From positions 1-10,056 of the forward strand of contig JAAAUF010001223.1 of the NCBI GenBank assembly GCA_015499985.1: a stretch of DNA of 10,056 bases. The letters run 5' to 3'. Under the pieces are notes generated by a model. The model made no database searches. It saw only the letters and a program-made list of their open reading frames with translations, and was not told the DNA's origin. The stretch comes from Haplosporangium gracile (Eukaryota; Mortierellomycota; Mortierellomycetes; Mortierellales; Mortierellaceae). Made by a program: the position numbers and the translations under genes. Shown here piece by piece: positions 6,635 through 10,056 of the stretch. Numbering within the stretch: the stretch's first letter is position 1; the number at the start of each line of letters is the position of its first letter.

Positions 6635-6640
6635 AATAAA
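6635..6640 (+). promoter_or_regulatory. Poly(A) signal of the aspartokinase gene
   Basis: AATAAA located 100 nt after the TAG at 6533-6535, followed by a T-rich TTTCGTTCG tract. It is the first such hexamer after the gene. Confidence 0.5.
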
Positions 6641-7063
6641 TTTCGTTCGTTTCGTTTCGTGTCCCATCCGTCCTATCTGTATGAAGATACTGAAGATACT
6701 GTAAGGATGTCCCCACGCCCTCTTTCTTTCTCTTCCTCCTTTTACCCCTCCTCTTCTTCTTTTGCCTTCTTCCTCTTCTTCTCCCTTGTCCTTCCTTCCT
6801 TCCTTCCTTTCTCCTGCCCCCTGTAGCATACAAACAAAAGGTACACACACCCACTTACATCTCAATTCCAACCTCCATGTTATCTCGCCTTCAACAACAA
6901 CGAGCAACGAGCAACATCCACAACGACAACAACAAAAACACTTAACAGCAACGAACAACGCTTGGCCTTGACCTAAGTTAACCGAAGAAAGGATCTTATT
7001 CAATCATACCTTCCTGATGATCGTCATCCACTCTTACCTTCTTCATAGGACAACATCATACCC
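6641..7063 (+). promoter_or_regulatory. Promoter and leader of the zinc-transporter gene
   Basis: From upstream to downstream it contains TTCGT repeats (6641-6660), a doubled GAAGATACT (6682-6699), a long pyrimidine tract (6720-6815) with CCTTCCTTCCTTCC, then a CAACA-rich, G-poor leader (6890-6960) leading to the ATG. The C/T tract followed by an A/C-rich leader resembles strongly expressed fungal promoters. No zinc-response element of the Zap1 type (ACCTTNAAGGT) is visible. Confidence 0.55.
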
Positions 7064-8458
7064 ATGGTCACCATCAAACTCAATAGGCCGCGAGCCATCG
7101 GCCTCTTGACCGTCATCGCCATCTCCATCACTATCGTCTCCCTTGTCTCGGCCCATGGACATCACCACCGCCACAGCGATCAGATACCAAAGGACAGCGG
7201 CCACGCCCATGCTAATCTCAACAACCCCGGTGACTGTCCCTTCCACAAGGCCACTCAAGCCGGCGAAAAGGAGACTCTCTTCCACGCCCTGCCCGTCTAT
7301 GACAAAGATGGGAACCTCGTTGGGTCACACGTAGAGCACGACGACCTGTCAGGATCCGCCAGCAGCAGCCGCATGAAGGCCCTCTTTGCCTTCCTCTTCC
7401 CCGGTTCACCCATGGTCAACTCTCTTCTCGGTACCACCTACATCTCGATCATCCCCAACCTGCTCCTCTACTTTGTCCCGCCAGACATCAAGCCCGAGTC
7501 GCTCAACACCCTCGTCGCATTCGCTGTCGGTGGACTTCTTGGTGACGTCTTCCTACATCTCCTGCCTCACTCGTTCCTTGGCGAGATCCACACTGGCGAA
7601 TTGATCGCTGCCAATGAAAAGAAGAACGTGGTCGTCGGTCTGGGCATCTTTATCGGATTCTTTATCTTCTTCTGTATTGACAAAGTGCTGCGCGTTATCA
7701 GTGGAGGCGAAGGAGGGCACAGCCATAGCCATGGCCACGATCATAACAACACCGTCAAGGACCACCACCGTCACCATGACCATGATAACGACCACAAGCA
7801 CGAGCACAAACACGACGACAAGGACTCGACTCTTCGCCAGCGCAAGAGCACCAACAAGGACAAGAAAGAGCAGGAGGAGGGTACAAAAGTGGAGGAAGCG
7901 CCCAAGAAGGAGATATCAAACAGTATCAAGCTGTCGGCCTACCTGAATCTCATTGCGGACGCGACACACAACTTTACCGACGGTCTTGCTATGGCTGCTT
8001 CCTTTTACACCTCTCCAGCCATTGGAGCTACCACCACTGTTGCCGTTTTCTTCCACGAGATCCCTCATGAGGTTGGCGACTATGCTATCTTGATCCAGTC
8101 AGGCTTTCCTCGGAGCAAGGCCATGATGTCGCAATTTATCACCGCCATTGGAGCGTTCCTGGGCACACTGGCTGGAATTGCGATTGAGGAGATGAGCAAG
8201 TCTGGAGAGGGTGCCTCCCAGGTCTTGGAGAATCAAAAGTTGGCTCTTTTTGGGTTCGAGAGCATCCCTATGCGCGCAGGTGACCTTGTAATCCCCTTCA
8301 CTGCAGGCGGATTCTTGTACATTGCCACCGTCGGCGTCATCCCCGAGCTACTGACCGTTTCAGGCAAGTTTGCCAAGGATGCCAGGCAATTTGGAGCGGA
8401 GGTCGTGGCCATGCTTATTGGTGTAGGCATGATGACCATCATTGCGCTGAACGAATAG
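7064..8458 (+). CDS. YKE4: ZIP-family zinc transporter, ZIP7/Yke4 type
   Basis: Moves Zn2+ into the cytosol, in this subfamily usually out of the ER or Golgi lumen. The single exon encodes 464 residues. Residues 11-30 are a signal or first hydrophobic segment ending SLVSA, followed by the His cluster HGHHHRH (31-37). Membrane segments: about 117-138, 147-168 (with HLLPHS), 188-212, 287-313, 318-346, 355-377, 404-431 and 441-461. A His/Asp/Lys-rich cytosolic loop (219-280, with HSHSHGHDH) separates segments 3 and 4. The metal-binding core is present: LNLIADATHNFTDGLAMAAS in segment 4 and HEIPHEVGD (331-339) in segment 5, the LIV-1/ZIP7 form. It is longer than yeast Yke4 (about 346) because of the N-terminus and loop. 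Start context is ACCCATGG with no competing upstream in-frame ATG. Codons are strongly C/G-ending, suggesting good expression. Subcellular site is inferred from the family. Confidence 0.95.
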   Translation: MVTIKLNRPRAIGLLTVIAISITIVSLVSAHGHHHRHSDQIPKDSGHAHANLNNPGDCPFHKATQAGEKETLFHALPVYDKDGNLVGSHVEHDDLSGSASSSRMKALFAFLFPGSPMVNSLLGTTYISIIPNLLLYFVPPDIKPESLNTLVAFAVGGLLGDVFLHLLPHSFLGEIHTGELIAANEKKNVVVGLGIFIGFFIFFCIDKVLRVISGGEGGHSHSHGHDHNNTVKDHHRHHDHDNDHKHEHKHDDKDSTLRQRKSTNKDKKEQEEGTKVEEAPKKEISNSIKLSAYLNLIADATHNFTDGLAMAASFYTSPAIGATTTVAVFFHEIPHEVGDYAILIQSGFPRSKAMMSQFITAIGAFLGTLAGIAIEEMSKSGEGASQVLENQKLALFGFESIPMRAGDLVIPFTAGGFLYIATVGVIPELLTVSGKFAKDARQFGAEVVAMLIGVGMMTIIALNE

Positions 8459-8880
8459 AAGAACATTATGAAAATGAATTAAACTTGACTATGTCAACAA
8501 AGAACGCGTCGTTTAGGACTTGATTATTGGGTCTTTTTTTGTGTTTATTCGAGGATCAGTAGCCACAGCCACGCGCAACCGACAGAGCAAGGTAGAAACT
8601 GGAATAAGCGGACAGGATGGACTGACAAACAACCGATTGTACACATGTAGTACGGTGCACAATGGAATCGCAGTTTAAGATCTTTCATTCGTTATTACTC
8701 TTCTCTTCACCCCTTCCTCTTTTATTTCCTTCTTTTTCCTTTGTACACCTAACTAGCCGTCGACAAGCAACTCACTCCTCCATCACCTTGACGAGTCACA
8801 CTTTTCCAAAGAAACCTCCGCAAGCATTATTACAAACATCAAAAACAACTGCTCCAACAGGGACTACAATAAAGCTCCAG
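8459..8880 (+). promoter_or_regulatory. Intergenic: 3' end of zinc transporter and leader of next gene
   Basis: There is no AATAAA; AATTAAA (8477-8483) is the nearest poly(A)-like hexamer after the transporter stop. From about 8690 to 8745 the sequence is pyrimidine-rich, then A/C-rich to the ATG at 8881, the same leader pattern as other genes here. An in-frame ATG at 8662 would add 73 residues of leader-like low-complexity sequence and I reject it as the start. AAAGCTCCAG directly before 8881 could also be an intron acceptor. Confidence 0.5.
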
Positions 8881-9444
8881 ATGGCGTCTTCTCCTCGGGT
8901 GCTCCGAATCGTCATCCTTGTGCTCGCTATGGCAGCCTGTACAAGTCTTGTCAATGATCGGCGGGTCTATGACATTGATCGCTTCAACGGATACCTCTCC
9001 TTTGCCCTTATGGGCAGCTATTTCTTCTCCCTGGTGTGCCAATACCGTCTCGTTAACAAGTACACGCGCGCCTCCTTGATGATTCTCCTTGCGTTTGTCT
9101 GGCTGACCGTCAACACAAGTTGGACCTATACCAGATACATTCACGACCTGGACATATTTAGGACCGACATTAGCTTTTCCTTTCCAACATCGCTTTTGGT
9201 TGTCGTCGAGGCGATTCTCACGCTTCGATACGAGTCGCAGCTGAAAAAGACTCTGCGAGATCAAGAATCCGGCAATGCAATGACTAACTCCCCTCCGTCA
9301 TATCGACAGACTCAGGAAATATCAGTAGTGAGTGTATTGCCTCCGGCAATTCTCCCACACGACGAACAGGACAATCATGAGATTGCGCTCTCTCCAATCG
9401 ACACTCCAGGGTCGTCTCTGTCGCAAGCAAGAGGGTATGGATAA
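8881..9444 (+). CDS. Four-helix membrane protein of unknown function
   Basis: From the ATG at 8881 it encodes 187 residues. Helices: about 6-24 (VLRIVILVLAMAACTSLV), 36-57 (GYLSFALMGSYFFSLVCQ), 64-81 (ASLMILLAFVWLTVNTSW) and 98-116 (FSFPTSLLVVVEAILTLRY), with short loops. Then comes a charged, Ser/Pro-rich tail from 117 containing PPSY at 138-141, a PPxY motif of the kind bound by WW domains of Rsp5-type ubiquitin ligases. The size and four-helix layout recall MARVEL-like fungal proteins, but I see no defining residues and assign no function. The TAA at 9442 is followed in the same frame by 71 open codons of Pro/Ser/His-rich sequence ending DLPPYSHV and TGA at 9658-9660. A GTATGG donor at 9435 and CAACAG acceptor at 9599 would splice in phase to the last 19 codons, giving 204 residues. 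Which C-terminus is used is undecided. Confidence 0.65.
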   Translation: MASSPRVLRIVILVLAMAACTSLVNDRRVYDIDRFNGYLSFALMGSYFFSLVCQYRLVNKYTRASLMILLAFVWLTVNTSWTYTRYIHDLDIFRTDISFSFPTSLLVVVEAILTLRYESQLKKTLRDQESGNAMTNSPPSYRQTQEISVVSVLPPAILPHDEQDNHEIALSPIDTPGSSLSQARGYG

Positions 9445-9660
9445 GGGGAGGACCATTTTCGAGGACCACAACATCATCATCAATTGCCGGCGCCTGTCTA
9501 CTATCCACCATCATTTTTATCCTCAGCCTCAGCCCCAGCTTCAGGTTCATCACCTTTGTCTTCGCCGCCCCCGCCATCTTCGCAGTCAAGACGCAACAGA
9601 GTCCAGCCCGTGGCGGACAAACCCAGCCCAGAAGACCTGCCACCCTACTCGCATGTCTGA
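9445..9660 (+). other. In-frame PY-rich extension after the stop
   Basis: 71 codons without a stop, in the frame of the preceding gene, begin GEDHFRGPQHHHHQLPAPVY, pass through a Ser/Pro-rich segment and end SPEDLPPYSHV then TGA. The composition continues that of the preceding tail, and LPPY fits the LPxY ubiquitin-ligase-binding type. It may be a lost C-terminus after a nonsense change, a readthrough product, or partly an intron (9435-9599) with the last part as a real exon. Confidence 0.5.
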
Positions 9661-9694
9661 GCACCTTTCTTTGTCAGGCCTTTCTTTTTGCTTC

Positions 9695-9700
9695 AATAAA
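9695..9700 (+). promoter_or_regulatory. Poly(A) signal of the four-helix protein gene
   Basis: AATAAA 35 nt after the TGA at 9658-9660 and about 250 nt after the TAA at 9442, followed by a T-rich stretch. The short distance to the TGA mildly favours the longer reading frame as the real end of the gene. Confidence 0.55.
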
Positions 9701-10056
9701 CTTGACTTTTTGAAAGTTTGATAATTAGTACCCATGACATCAATTTACGCTGTACTTCATGGCTTCCTCACTCTTTCAAGAAGGCCCTGTGGCGGCTTAT
9801 TCTCACAAGGTCCTCGAAGTTACATGGGTTTAGCATGAAGAGAGTTACATGGACTTTGTGCAAAAGCGGATTTCTCTATTTTTTTCTCAAACTGCTCGCA
9901 AACGCCCCAAAACTCTCTTGTGTTATCTCTACTTTTTTCTTAATTTTTTTTATTCGTGCGCAATTTTATTTCTCCAGTGAAAAGCCCAAGGGAGGCATTC
10001 AATAGTAAAAGGAGCTATATACCAAACTCTTCCAAGAGCCATCCACCAGTCGCAGT
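9701..10056. promoter_or_regulatory. Intergenic, probable promoter of a gene beyond the window
   Basis: No convincing gene. A 95-codon plus-strand ORF at 9718-10005 is T-rich with no family features. AGTTACATGG occurs twice (9818-9827 and 9843-9852). T runs lie at 9890-9960, and a TATA-like CTATATACC at 10015-10023 sits near the right edge, suggesting transcription to the right of the window. Confidence 0.4.

Noticed and set aside
8662..8880. N-terminal extension of the four-helix protein from the ATG at 8662
   Set aside because: The 73 extra residues come from a pyrimidine-rich then A/C-rich leader and are not protein-like. The ATG at 8881 starts directly before the first helix.
9718..10005. 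A 95-codon plus-strand ORF near the right edge
   Set aside because: T-rich, weakly hydrophobic product with no ordered features, lying in what looks like 3' UTR and upstream promoter sequence.

Overview
The window looks like nuclear DNA of a filamentous, probably early-diverging fungus; a Mortierellomycete is my guess from style, not a proven placement. The evidence is spliced genes with GT...AG introns, pyrimidine-rich leaders (CTCTCT, CCTTCC) ahead of start codons, AATAAA-type poly(A) signals, many microsatellites and fungal gene families. I see no rRNA, tRNA, CRISPR array or intact mobile element.

Layout. (1) 1-2570 is poorly resolved. It opens with a GAGTG microsatellite, then holds short candidate ORFs on the plus strand (a codon-biased reading frame broken by TAA at 482-657, and a 95-codon ORF at 857-1144). 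A candidate spliced gene of unknown function lies on the minus strand (about 2409 down to 2149, 3' end unresolved). (2) 2578-3699, minus strand: a Pmp3/UPF0057-family small membrane protein encoded by four exons. One of these is a 4-nucleotide microexon that restores both the reading frame and the two residues conserved in yeast Pmp3. (3) 3700-4349: divergent promoter region rich in simple repeats. (4) 4350-6535, plus strand: a five-exon fungal aspartokinase (Hom3 type), first enzyme of the threonine/methionine branch. (5) 6536-7063: promoter region that repeats a two-part motif also found upstream of the aspartokinase. (6) 7064-8458, plus strand: an intronless ZIP-family zinc transporter of the ZIP7/Yke4 type. 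(7) 8881-9444, plus strand: a four-helix membrane protein of unknown function whose frame continues after its stop as a Pro/His-rich tail. (8) 9661-10056: 3' UTR and probably the promoter of a gene beyond the window.

The genes do not form an obvious pathway; they are ordinary housekeeping and membrane genes. The most interesting observations are the 4-nt microexon of the PMP3-like gene with complementary splice-site octamers around it, the paired E-box/GCACGCACACCCACGAC module at almost the same distance from the starts of the aspartokinase and zinc-transporter genes, the unusual KFGGTG active-site signature of the aspartokinase, and the interrupted PY-rich tail of the four-helix protein.
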